From Bipolaris cookei (taxonomy: Eukaryota; Ascomycota; Dothideomycetes; Pleosporales; Pleosporaceae), in contig NRSV01000002.1 in assembly GCA_002286855.1 (NCBI GenBank), positions 306,152 through 370,151 on the forward strand: a stretch of 64,000 nt of DNA, in the 5' to 3' direction. The notes beneath the pieces are model-generated. The model saw only the letters and a program-made list of their open reading frames with translations. It did no database searches and had not been told where the DNA came from. Positions 47,015 through 57,258 of this stretch are shown piece after piece. The translations under genes were made by a program, and so were the position numbers. Numbering within the stretch: the first letter of the stretch is position 1; every line of letters starts with the position of its first letter.

Positions 47015-47828
47015 GGTTGTCACTTGTTTATTCTGGCAGAGAGGCGTCGCAACCGGACACAGCAGAGTTCTAGTGGTGGTTTGTGGCTTTTGTGAAGTGA
47101 CAGAGGCGAGGCGATATAAAGTGAGAGGCTGAGAGCAAACGGGCAATCACGCCCAGAAACCGCAAGCGCACGTGTGCCGTGTGTTAACAAGATTCACCCT
47201 CACCGGACAGCACAGGAGACGCATTGACATGTAGAAGCCTTCAAAGCATGAATAGGGGAAACTGATCGAGGTATATCCGTATAGCAAGTGTCTTGGGCTT
47301 GGTATCCTCCATATCGAATGGCTCATGATCAATGAGTATACAGGGAAAGCATAGGATGTGGGAAGTGCGAGAGGATGATTCGCGTGATACACAGAAGTGA
47401 CCCAAACATCTACACTGAGAGGCAAGCTGCCTCTCACCTAGTAAGGGTAGTCATACCTGAACGCAGCAAATCTTTATGAAATCACTGTCATGAACCGAGC
47501 GACAGGCAATCCTTGATAGCAAGTACAAAAGACAATGAAATGCTTACCCTCTAATCGCGTGCTAAAAGATATCTAGTAAACACTAAGTACCGACTACGTA
47601 ACACATATTTGAAGCCTAACAAACAACAAGCGGAACTTTATTCATGAAGCATCCATAAACATTTCAAAATGCTCAATCAGGATTCTCAAAGAATCGAACG
47701 GCACAGTGACAAACCAATGGTGAGAGTACGTGCCGATACATCATTGCCACTGTCATGCATATCTTCGTACAAAAAAACACTTCATTATATTCCAATTCAT
47801 AACTCATACTTCCATACCCTTTCTCTCC
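47015..47828. other. intergenic between the KH-like gene and the dead permease
   Basis: Promoter of the KH-like gene and 3' flank of the permease pseudogene. No gene seen. Confidence 0.45.
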
Positions 47829-49430
47829 CTAACTACGTTGCAAACCGCCAAGTCGTAACCTCGCCGTCCTCTCCTCCTCCCGCTCAATCGCCTTATTTTT
47901 CCTCTCCGCCCAGAACTTCGCGAGTAACGAGAAAAATGATTGTAAGTCTACACCCAGTAATAATAACGCCACCGCCCATCTGGTGCCTCGGCTCCTGGTT
48001 GCGCAAAAAGAAGTATGTGCTAAACAAATGCGAGACGTACGACATACAGTTGGCGATGGCAATGGCGATGAGGGCTGCGCGCTTCGTGCGTGGACGCGGG
48101 ACAATGGTTGTTTCCCACGAGAGCTGGATGTTGAGATCGACAAAGGGGCCTGAGCAGAGTAGGATGAGGGAGAAGTATCAGGCTCGGACGTTAAGTGTAG
48201 AGATCATAATGATGGCACCATTAGCGTCACGGAAATGGAGCCGATGATATGCCAGCAGTGCTCGAGTCTCGTGCCTGAGCTCCAAGACACAAAAAGCGTG
48301 ACAAAGTACGCGATGACGTATGGCGGTGCCTGCACAAGATATGTTTCGACCTTTCCAAAACCAAGGGTGCCAACGATGGAAGGAAAAAAGTCTTTGAAGC
48401 TTTGTGAGATGATCAGGGCGAATTGCATGCCTGCGAAGAACCAGGTGAAGGGGTCTTTGACGGCTAGCCAAACGCTACCCCACATGTCACCTTCGTCATC
48501 TTCGCTCTTGCCATCAGCAGAGACGAGAGCGCGGTATTGTGATATTTGTTGTTCTTCTTCGGTGAAGAAATAAGCACCGGTGTCGTCGGGGAAGTTTGGT
48601 AGACTAGGGAGTGTTAATAATGTCTAACAGAGAAGGAGGAAAACGGTGTCTTATAGCCAAAACCCAGCGATCGCAACCAAAATGGACACAATTCCCTCTA
48701 GCAAGAGGAACAACTGCCACGCATGTAGGCAGGCGATATTATCTATATTGGTAAGGATAGCTACAGAAAGGAGACCTGAAAAGACATTGCTGATAATGGT
48801 ACCCGCGTGCCAGATGCCCATACGTAGATGAGATTCCTCTTCCGTATACTACGACGAGGTCAAAAGCACGATTAAGGAAAAAAATGGTCATTCTGTTACT
48901 CCTATTAAAAGTGGCACAGCATTAAAGCCCAAGGCGATTTTGCCGCAGGCATAGCTATAGTGACAAAAGACCAGGCAAGCATGATGCACGGCATCAGGAC
49001 CCGCAGCGATGACTTGGCGATGATAACGTTACCCGAAACTTGAGAGAGGATGTAGCCAATGTAGAAGAGTGAGATTCTCGGGCTTCATTCTACGTCCGTC
49101 ATGCCCATGTCTTCTTGCATGCCAGCAAGTCGTGCGTTGGAGACATTCATTCGATCGAGGTAGCTGGAGAAATGGTATGTCAGTGCCACAATCTCGACTA
49201 CCATGTACCGAGAGAAGTGGAATGTACTTTATAAGCAACATTATAGTAATGCATGGCAGGAACTTCTAATCCAGTTTCTTCGGAACAGCCTTATTCAACG
49301 CCTTGCGCTCATCTTCGGTTTTGCTTGCCAGGAGCGGATATTGCTGAAGATAACCTGCTTCGGGGTTCACATTGGCATCTTCGACCTTGATAATCTCGAC
49401 ACTTCGTTTTGAATCAGAGTCAACGGCCAT
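47829..49430 (-). pseudogene. MFS permease of the allantoate/anion:cation symporter type, inactivated
   Basis: The N-terminus MAVDSDSKRSVEIIKVEDAN (ATG 49430) and QYPLLASKTEDER are followed by KKLD and a TAG at 49268-49266 where Trp is expected. TM1 then begins LPCITIMLLI. After an intron, SYLDRMNVSNARLAGMQEDM is followed by a TGA (49087-49085), again at a Trp position, then LFYIGYILSQVSGNVI. Further on, EEESHLRMGIWHAGTIISNV and LFLLLEGIVSILVAIAGFWL meet ATAAGA where a GTAAGA donor is needed (48654-48653). If spliced, the frame continues LPNFPDDTGAYFFTEEE. The second half (DMWGSVWLAVKDPFTWFFAG, APPYVIAYFVTLFVSWSSG) and the C-terminal tail ending GGLQRS are largely intact. A region near 48800-48960 is more degraded. 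Family members import allantoate, vitamins or organic anions at the plasma membrane. Confidence 0.85.
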
Positions 49431-49981
49431 TGTGTTGAAAGTGACTTGAAAGGGTAAATGGTGTGTATTGTCAAGCTCGAGATGCAATCGAGACTTTGTG
49501 GATTGAACAACGAGGTTCACGACCTGCTGATCGTCTTTATACTTGTTGTCGCTCACGTTGCCGCTTGTGCAATCTGTCGAATGGTCGTTCCCATACTTGG
49601 CAGCTCATGGGCTACTTCATCCCCGGATCCCAGATGTTCTTCCTGTGACCTAGCATTTTGGCTTGGACTGTTTGCCTTGGGACTTGCGGGACGTCACAAG
49701 CGTGCTTGGGGCTACGGCCGATGTGTGGAAACTTTTCGGACGTGACCGAGACGGATGGTGCACGACTCGTGTCGAGGCGTTCGATGCTCCGGGGCGGGTA
49801 CTATACAACTTAAACAGTCGTTGCGTGTACCAAGACGTGTAAAAAAGAGGGTTTGAATCTCGTGTTGTGGTATTCATTCTCTTACAATGTCATTTTCAAG
49901 ATTGTCTTGTTACCTCACCTTTCCGGTTTGTTTTGAGCTTCCTTGAATCGGCTAAATCATCGCCTGACTACTATACACATC
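49431..49981. promoter_or_regulatory. former divergent promoter, permease / aldolase
   Basis: 551 bp between the opposed start codons of the permease and aldolase pseudogenes. The head-to-head layout is typical of co-regulated fungal pathway genes. Confidence 0.4.
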
Positions 49982-50936
49982 ATGGCAGAAGTCACCCTCT
50001 CTAACTCTCTGCGGGAAAAATTCTCAGAGATCAGATAGCATGCACACTTTCAGTTAAGTTCGTACGCAGCGTTGAGTTGCCAATGATGGCAAAGACTGCT
50101 GGGTTCGATGGTATCTTGATCGATATGGAGCATTCATCTTTCAACCTAGACACCACAAGTGATTCATTTGCCTTCGATGTCATGTCGCTAGGCTAAAAGT
50201 AAATGCAGGCCTAATATGCATCGCTGCACTATACGCAAATATTGCATCTATCGTCCGTGTGCCCTCCAAAGATTCATGGCTCATCGGGAGAGTACTCGAC
50301 AGTGGCGCACTTGGTGTCATTGTGCCTCACATAAGGTCCGTTCAGGATGCCAAAGAAGTCGTCGCCGCTGCCAAGTTTCAGCCACAGGGCCACTGATCTT
50401 CTGTCAACAACTTGCCCCACTTACAATATCGTCATATTGCGGCGAAGAAGATAAATCCTGTGGTCAACACTAACACATTAGTCATTCCCATGGTGGAAAC
50501 CCTAGAGGCCGTCGAGTGTGTTGAAGAGCTTGCGACTCTTGATGGCGTTGACTCACTGCTTATCGGTACCAACGACATGACAGCTGAGATGAGCATTCCA
50601 GGCGAATATGACAACCCAAGATTGACTAAAGTGTACAAGAAGACGAAAAATGCATGCAAGAAGCATGGAAAGTATGTAGGAATTGGAGGATTACATTCAA
50701 GGCTGGATCTTGTAGGGAAGTTTTGCGCAATGGGAGCCAGGTGGGTCATGGCCGCCACAGATGGTCCACTACTACTTGGAGGTGCTACAAAGAGAGCAGG
50801 AGAGATGGCACAGCTAAGTCAAAGGGTCAAGGCTACCAAGAGCAATGGTGTAAGTAATGGCGTGAGTAACGGTGCTTCAGAGAAGCTGAATGGCAATGCT
50901 GTTCAAATAGCGGAGGTCCCAATAGATGGCCATTAG
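49982..50936 (+). pseudogene. HpcH/HpaI-type 2-keto-3-deoxy acid aldolase, inactivated
   Basis: ATG 49982 starts MAEVTLSNSLREKFSE. A one-base shift near 50030 leads to TAG at 50036. In the shifted frame the protein resumes VKFVRSVELPMMAKTAGFDG, ILIDMEHSSFNLDT. A 50-nt intron (50159-50208) then gives LICIAALYANIASIVRVPSK, DSGALGVIVPHIRSVQDAKE. A TGA at 50394-50396 (Arg CGA-to-TGA likely) interrupts before LPHLQYRHIAAKKINPVVNT. The rest is clean: DGVDSLLIGTNDMTAEMSIP, GKFCAMGARWVMAATDGPLL, ending IDGH with an NGVSNG-repeat tail. HpcH/HpaI aldolases cleave 2-keto-3-deoxy acids or related 4-hydroxy-2-oxo acids to pyruvate and an aldehyde. The motif IDMEHS and the VPH/metal-site region are recognisable. 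Confidence 0.85.
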
Positions 50937-51491
50937 ATGTCGAGAGGAATTCAAGTCGTAGTATCTCTAATGACTGATCCTTCGTGACTTGTGCCACTCG
51001 TGTTTGCCTTAATACTCGCAAGTAAGATGTATGTTAGATTATCATGTAGTCCCGTAGCGTATGTCTTCCCTACAAGGTATTTCTTTTAAGAAAAGGTTGC
51101 CTAGTTTAAGATAGCATAGAGTTTTCTGTGCCACATTATCACGCTTCATGATGAATCAATGTCCGGCCAAGCTTTGCAATAACGAAAGAGAGCGCAAGTT
51201 CAAGGTGTAAATCCCCTCAAAATCATATCTTGCAAAGGCTTCGAAATACATATTTCTGAACGATCAATAAAATCGCGAAGGGGCGACGAGGACAAAGGTT
51301 GTCAATTGTCTATCGAGATAGTGGGATACTTTGAGAGCACAAATCTTAGGCTGCGTACGTGGGGTATCGCATTGAGAGCATTGTCAGGACATTGATAGCT
51401 TGCGATACGATACCCTTCCGCCTAGCTATGCGTGCCGCAGTTTGTTCAGCCAGATTCATACCGGGCTCATTGACCATGCGCAATTACATAA
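50937..51491. other. gap between aldolase and transcription-factor remnants
   Basis: AT-rich. The last C-terminal codons of the minus-strand transcription factor may extend here in a broken frame. No separate gene seen. Confidence 0.4.
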
Positions 51492-53571
51492 TCATAACAC
51501 CAGCTGCGAACACATCAAAAGTGTCAAAAGCTGCGGGTGCGCAACGCTATTCCAGAAGCTAGGTTTCAAGATATTAAGGTAATTCTCAATGTCCGGTTCG
51601 GCTCCACACAATATCAAATTCCAGTTTTGGTCGTTCTGGAACGATACTCGCCTGACTATCTCGATAAGGCCATGGACCAGCATCTGGAGTTGCGAGAGCG
51701 ATGGAATGGCGGGTGTATCCATAATATCGTACCAGTGGTGGAGGTTGATGTAGTGAACCTAAGGGTCTGTCGTAGCCTCTGAACGATTGGATCGGAGCAA
51801 TTGAGCGTGTTTGACTAGACAGCGAAGTCGCCCATCGTTGTTGCCAATTTCTGTCGAGGTCGGCGACGAAACCAATACGTCATTGTCACTAAGACAAAAT
51901 GGTCGATCGAGGGCAGCGCTGATGTTCGTGTCTAATGTGTAGAACGTCCAAAAGACTCTGAAGCTGTTTCCTTTATTCTCGTTGTCTGACTTAGAGTCAG
52001 ACAACCTACTTGTGTGCATATCGGACGCAACACAGCGCGTCATTGCCAAGTCTAGCAAATGCCTAGTTGAACCTCCGAGTGCCGTGTATAGCAAATGAAT
52101 TGTTAATGTGACTAAGCATTGAACGGTCGATAAGTCACTCGTGCGGTCAAACACGCAAGGTAGTGAATCTACTGCGCACGTTGCATACTTGGTCGCGATG
52201 ACTTCAGTGTACGTATAGCCTGGCGAGGCAAGAAGGCCTGTGGCGAGCCTGAGCAGCATCATAACAGTCGTCTCGGGTAGCTCTGCATCAACTACAGTAT
52301 TACCTGATTGTATGGTTAGTCTAGGAACGAGCGCGAAGGGCACGAAATAAGATTGTGTAGCATCAATCGTTCAAGGCCGTTTTCGGATCATAATTTGAAT
52401 TGCCCTAACAACATGCAGCCTCGGGAAAACTTACCAGTAATAGCATCTTTATCGACCTGTTGAGTTTGCAAAGCAATCTTGAACACATCTCTCAAGTTTC
52501 CACTGGCTATGAACGGATAAGACCGCTGCACAAACTCGATGTACTTATTGATTGGGGCGCTGTTTACGGTTCTACTTTGCTCGTAATGTGCCACAACAAC
52601 GTTTTTGCGAAGATTAGCCAGAGTGACAGAATGGGCAGCATGGCTGTCTTGAGACGTTGAAGGATTTACCCCTGACACGCCAATTTCAGCATACAGTAAA
52701 GTTAGGAAAGAAAGCCCCTGGGTTGGGAAGGGCTGGTGATCCGCCCGCTGCGCGCCCATAGCAGTTAGTGACTGTAAGGTCTCAGGTTCAGAAGGCTTAC
52801 GCAGCTGTCGCATACGTCACCTTTTGCCCCAGTTCTCTTACTTTGCCCTTTGCTCTTTGCTCTTTGCTTCTAGCTTAACAAGCTGCAGACGTAACAAGCT
52901 ACGCGAGCAGCAATTCGATTGCTGCTCAAGCTATTTGCCTACGCCAGCTTTGCTCAAGCAAGCTACTTACTTTCGGCAAACAGCCAATCTTCTACTATAG
53001 TTAGCTCTTTCTCTCTAGTATGTTACCTAGGAATTTCCTGTAGTTAGCTCGGCGTCTACTATTTTCATGCCTCAAATAGATCGTTGCTTTCTACTCTTCT
53101 TCCTCCACTCGTTCACTTTCACTGCGTGAAGTCGGCTTCACAGTGGCATATATGATGCTCCTTCTATCGTATCATGTAGGTCACCGTTTGGATGATCCAC
53201 GACCTCGGACGACCCTGGTACGTTAGTGAGTTGCTGAGTGTCATCTTGATCTCTAGGTGGGTCGTATGCTCGTCTCGATGGTGTGGCATCTTGTGACGGC
53301 TCTTCTCGAAGTTGTATTTCGAGTGTTTGAACCCTAATCCTCAAGGACTCCATGTAACTTAAGCCGCCCAGTCTAGGTGTTTCAGCTGTAGAGCCGAGTC
53401 GGCGTTGCACATATGTGGTTGAGGCTTCACGATATTGCGTGCAAGGAAAGTCGCGCGCGCACTAGAGGAAGTCATGAGCGCGATCAGTCTGTACGGGAAC
53501 AGCAAAGCAACCTTCTGCTTTCTCCTCCAGCACCTCTCGCAAGCCTGTATCATGATGCATGCCATGTGCAC
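51492..53571 (-). pseudogene. Zn2Cys6 fungal-specific transcription factor no. 1, inactivated
   Basis: The zinc cluster begins ACERCWRRKQK at about 53545. The frame then slips near 53510, and the continuing frame (CARDFPCTQYREAST) contains a TAG at 53464-53462. It runs on as VQRRLGSTAETPRLGGLSYM, ESLRIRVQTLEIQLREE (the linker coiled coil) to 53138. After a ~320-bp interruption the middle homology region resumes at about 52810 with LTAMGAQRADHQPFPTQGLS and YIEFVQRSYPFIASGNLRDV. From 52343 it continues EVIATKYATCAVDSLPCVF and RVFWTFYTLDTNISAALDRP, FCLSDNDVLVSSPTSTEIG, the fungal_trans core. Distal pieces lie at 51722-51492. Such regulators usually control the pathway genes beside them. Confidence 0.82.
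52814..53137. other. hairpin-rich insertion-like segment inside transcription factor 1
   Basis: This ~320-bp block does not translate into transcription-factor sequence and separates two parts of the gene. It contains a perfect 10-bp stem with a 3-nt loop (GAGCAGCAAT-TCG-ATTGCTGCTC at about 52914-52936). A second stem (GTGAAG-TCGG-CTTCAC plus flanking CACTG/CAGTG) lies at about 53119-53144. It also has CTTTGCTCTTTGCTCTTTGC tandem units (52845-52868) and two copies of TAGTTAGCTC. It may be a small non-autonomous element or LTR remnant. No clear target duplication was found. Confidence 0.35.
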
Positions 53572-54198
53572 ATCCTAGTGCCATGGCTTGGAATATGTCA
53601 TCAGTTTTGGTGTTTATACAAAGGATGCGCTACACTTGAACGTCGAAATTGGCAGCCGAGGCCGAAGCTTGCCTCGACTTGGACTAGTAGAAAGCCTCGA
53701 GTTCATCTACCAATCAAACGACCGCACCCCATGGGGTATTCGATACGGTCCGACTGTGGCCAATGATTCACAGCTTCAGGTACATTCGGATCATGCACAG
53801 CGCAGATAGACTATTGTCGCACTTAACCAATAGCATTTCCTAAGTATGTGGGCCTTCGGCGCCGTTGGAACCCTCCGAAAACTCCGGCTGCAAGAAGAGA
53901 TTGCCATCGGACACGACCAAGGGGCATCCTTCGACAGTGGGCGATACTGTGGGGCCCCATGATGCCTCAATGCCTTAAACATTCAGAGTACTGCACCAGT
54001 GGCACCGGCTATCACTGCGTGTTCCATGCGTCGGACATGTCTCGTTTACCGGCTGGACCAGTCACCATGTAGATGTGACTCAAACATGGACATAAAATCA
54101 GCCCATGCCTTCCACAAGAGTAAAGAGACTTAAGCCTCATTGCTGACATCTTCGCGACCAAGTTGTGCTAGCATTTACACTTCTTTCACAAATAAACA
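53572..54198. other. decayed coding-like segment between TF1 and the dehydrogenase
   Basis: A plus-strand frame from about 53588 reads EYVISFGVYTKDALHLNVEI, GLVESLEFIYQSNDRTPWGI, RYGPTVANDSQLQ. It looks like protein but is not recognised and is broken soon after. Further coding-like scraps run to about 54070. It may be a fifth structural gene of the cluster. Confidence 0.3.
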
Positions 54199-55228
54199 AT
54201 GGCACCAGGTCGCATCGACTCGCCTGCAGAGTCCTCATCTACTGGCAAAGGAGTTAAACCGACTGTGTACCTCCTTGATACCTTTCATCCTACAGCTGTG
54301 AAACATGCGCAATCCTTGTTTGACGCCGTTCTTCCCGATGACAGTCGACATGCTGAGTGGCGGGAAAAGGCGGAGTATCTGTTCATCCGCAGCTCGTAGC
54401 TGACAGCGGATGATGTGAAGTCGGCCCCTAGACTCAAGGCGCTCGGCAAGCAAGGTGTTGGCATGGAACTTCCATCGTTCCCAAGACGAGTTAATTCTAA
54501 CTAAGGAATAAGTATTAATAAGATCGATACCGCAGCGTGCCGCAAACGCGACATCAAAATCCTCAATACGCCCGGTGTCAATGCACAGGCTGTTGCCGAA
54601 ACAGTGCTCACTCTGACCATGTCTGTGGCACGTCAAGTAGGCCACATTACCGCACTGCAAAGCGCTGGACAGACCTTACGAAAAGAAAAGTGGTTTGGTC
54701 TCATGATAAGCCAAAAGACCATCGGAATAGTCGGCATGGGAAACATAGGTCAGAAGGTGACCAGGATATTCCAGGGAGGCTTGGGCTGCAGCATCGTCGC
54801 ATATGACCCACTGCTGCCAGAAAACGCGTAGGCAGACATGCCTCACACATGCGCCAAATCGTTGGAGCAAGTTCAGGAGACTTCTGATGTTGTTACACTT
54901 CACATCCCTCTCCCCCCTTCAGACGCGAAAATCTCATCGATTATACACAAATTTCCCGGGTGAAGCGGAACGCGATTCTCACCAATACCGCACGTGGCGG
55001 CATCATTAATGAGGCCGACTTAGAGCGAGTGCTGAAAGAGGAGCTCATCTTTGGCGTGGGGCTTGATTGCCATGAGCAAGAGCCGCCCACACAGGATCGA
55101 TTAGCGGGCTTTGGAGTACCGGCCGCGTAGTAAGTACACTACATATTGGTGCCGCTACTGCTCAAACGCAGATGGAGACGGCTGTAGCAGCGATTGATCG
55201 ATTGGCCGAGTACATAAGGAGTCAGTAG
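54199..55228 (+). pseudogene. D-isomer-specific 2-hydroxyacid dehydrogenase, inactivated
   Basis: ATG 54199 begins MAPGRIDSPAES, then KPTVYLLDTFHPTAVKHAQS and EKAEYLFIRSS, followed by TAG (54397-54399). The next frame-consistent block is LTADDVKSAPRLKALGKQG. An intron follows (GTGTTG ... CTAAG), then KIDTAACRKRDIKILNTPGV, AETVLTLTMSVARQVGHI. The Rossmann motif is TIGIVGMGNIGQKVTRIF, followed by AYDPLLPENA and TAG at 54829-54831. Then SLEQVQETSDVVTLHIPLPP. A frameshift near 54950 precedes NAILTNTARGGIINEADLER and FGVGLDCHEQEPPT. Another shift precedes STLHIGAATAQTQMETAVAA. It ends EYIRSQ at 55228. Active relatives reduce 2-oxo acids or oxidise D-2-hydroxyacids with NAD(P). It converges with TF2 (113 bp between ends). 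Confidence 0.88.
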
Positions 55229-55341
55229 TTGAATGACATTTGATCCCAAAAATTGCAGTCCGGTGGTAGTGAACCCTATGCGTACTCTCCAAGTCCAGCA
55301 TCGACTTGTGTCATGAGGTTATTGGTTAGGCTGAAATCAAA

Positions 55342-57258
55342 CTATTGAGAACCAAGTCCATAGTGCGGGTCGAACTGACCATTGTTGGGACCCAGGTCGA
55401 TATTGTTCTGCGATATGGCGCCGGCTATCGTGCCACAAGTTTGTTCAAGGTTTCTGGTCATGATTTTGGAATTGTTATGGACAGAGTGCGCTCCAGAGTT
55501 GTGCATTGGATCTTGATTGGTGCTGGAAGTCTCGACTCTAGACAAATTGTCTTTGAGACATTCGTCTTTTGAGAACATCAAAGACCACAGCAACAGATGC
55601 TGCATCTGGCATCTTGTCCTTGAAGTAAGACAGAATGGCACTACATAGAGCCAGTTTTCTGGCTGGATGGCGCTGCTCAAAGTCTGCTTCTATACTACTT
55701 TTCAGTAGCTCAAGACTGATACAGAACGTGACAGTCAGTCCAGACGTGAATATGACCTGAAATAACTACGTGTCCAAGTAATTATGCGTTTCTCCATCAA
55801 CATAAAATACAACTCAATAATTCTACTAGCAGAAACATAACAGGCTGTTAGTATTTCCTTTACAGCAGCACCAGCGTATGGCTTGAACGGTACGTTGTGC
55901 ATCGCACCCCGAGCCAGAAGCAGCATATCCTTCTCGTGCAAAGAGTCATGCCATTCAGGTCACTCATACAGGGATCGTGGGTAAAGGAAGATTGGTGCGG
56001 TTGCCCGCCATTCGTTCAGCTCTGATCGTAACCGTGTAAAGGCTGTATAGACGTGACCGATGCGCTTGAACTCGGTTGATCTTCCAAAATTAGTAGCTTT
56101 TGGGGCCACTGCGCTTCGGCTGCTGTAGAATGTCGAATATGTACGAGAGCTGATTCGCCTGAGTTGAATGCAAATAATGAAAACAGATACTTCGGAAGGT
56201 CCCGGACCACGCTTGGGCATTAGATCAAGGCTCATTATGCTTGAATTGACCAGGTAATCGTCGTCTGGATCGAAAGGAAGCTCCACCTCGATATCTGACT
56301 CTGCAATTGCAAATGGTCGTCCTAGGATTCCGGAGCTATATCAATCAAGCACGTAGAACCCCCAGAAGACGCGGCGTCGATGCTGCTCCACGAGAGGGTC
56401 CAAGGGATGTGCCGGCTTCAAATGCAGCTTCCACTCGATGCACTGCCTCATTCACAACTGGGATATCTCCCACAACGAAGCACCGATGTGGTGATACATC
56501 CCGAATCTGGCTACCAGCAGAAGATTCTGAATTGCATCGATGTCGCGTATGAGTGGTATTCGTCCAAGATAATCCCCGGCTGGCATGAAGTAGCCATACG
56601 GATGATCGTTGGTGATCCCTGCGCGATACCGTGTAGTGGCACTGATAGCAAACACCATAAGCAATTTGAAGCAGTCTTAATCCGAAGAAGTTGCTGATGC
56701 ATTGTTGACGCGGTTGGAAATGCCAAGAACCTCTTGGCGCAAAAGGAATGTGTGATCTATGTGGACGCGAGTAAAGTAGTCTTCCAAAAGCTGCTCCGCT
56801 TCCTGCATTGCCGGTAGTGGATTTGGCGAAGGATGCAGTTGCTGGATCCCAGGACGCGTCGCTAGTTGGTTGAGTATGTGCGTTCAATGGCGTTGCCATT
56901 TCGCTTCAGAGAGTGTGCTACACAAGAATCCGAGGTCACTGCCATCGCCAACAAACCCGCCGTGTGACGTATGGCTTCCTCCCGTCGGAAGCCCGGCTGG
57001 CGTCGCCTGAGGTGCTTCGATAGTGCCATGGCTCGTTTCAGGCCTGTCAGCAGCTTTTTCGTCTAATCTTGCCTTTAACTCGGCCTCTTGAACCTCCAGC
57101 TGTCTGATATAGTCTCGTGCATATTGTTCACCTGTCACCGGATCGACGATGATGCAAGCCACATTTCCCTTTGTGCAACTTGTACATTTTGGTGCTTGTC
57201 AATCGCACTTGACCTTGTGCAGCTTGCATTTTTGACAGACTGGAAGCTCGTTAGACAT
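55342..57258 (-). pseudogene. Zn2Cys6 fungal-specific transcription factor no. 2, inactivated
   Basis: ATG 57258 begins MSNELPVCQKCKLHKVKCD. A TGA (57201-57199) then lies inside the zinc cluster, after which QAPKCTSCTKGNVAC completes all six cysteines (C-x2-C-x6-C-x6-C-x2-C-x6-C). The stop is at a position where Arg/CGA is common. A linker helix follows (YIRQLEVQEAELKARLDEK). The regulator middle domain is then spread over two to three frames: VFAISATTRYRAGITND, GDYLGRIPLIRDIDAIQNLL, VARFGMYHHIGASLWEIS, ELPFDPDDDYLVNSSIMSL. Further pieces are KEILTACYVSASRIIELYFM and an N/Q-rich C-terminus (NNIDLGPNNGQFDPHYG) ending at 55342. At least one stop and several frame changes make it non-functional. 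Confidence 0.85.
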
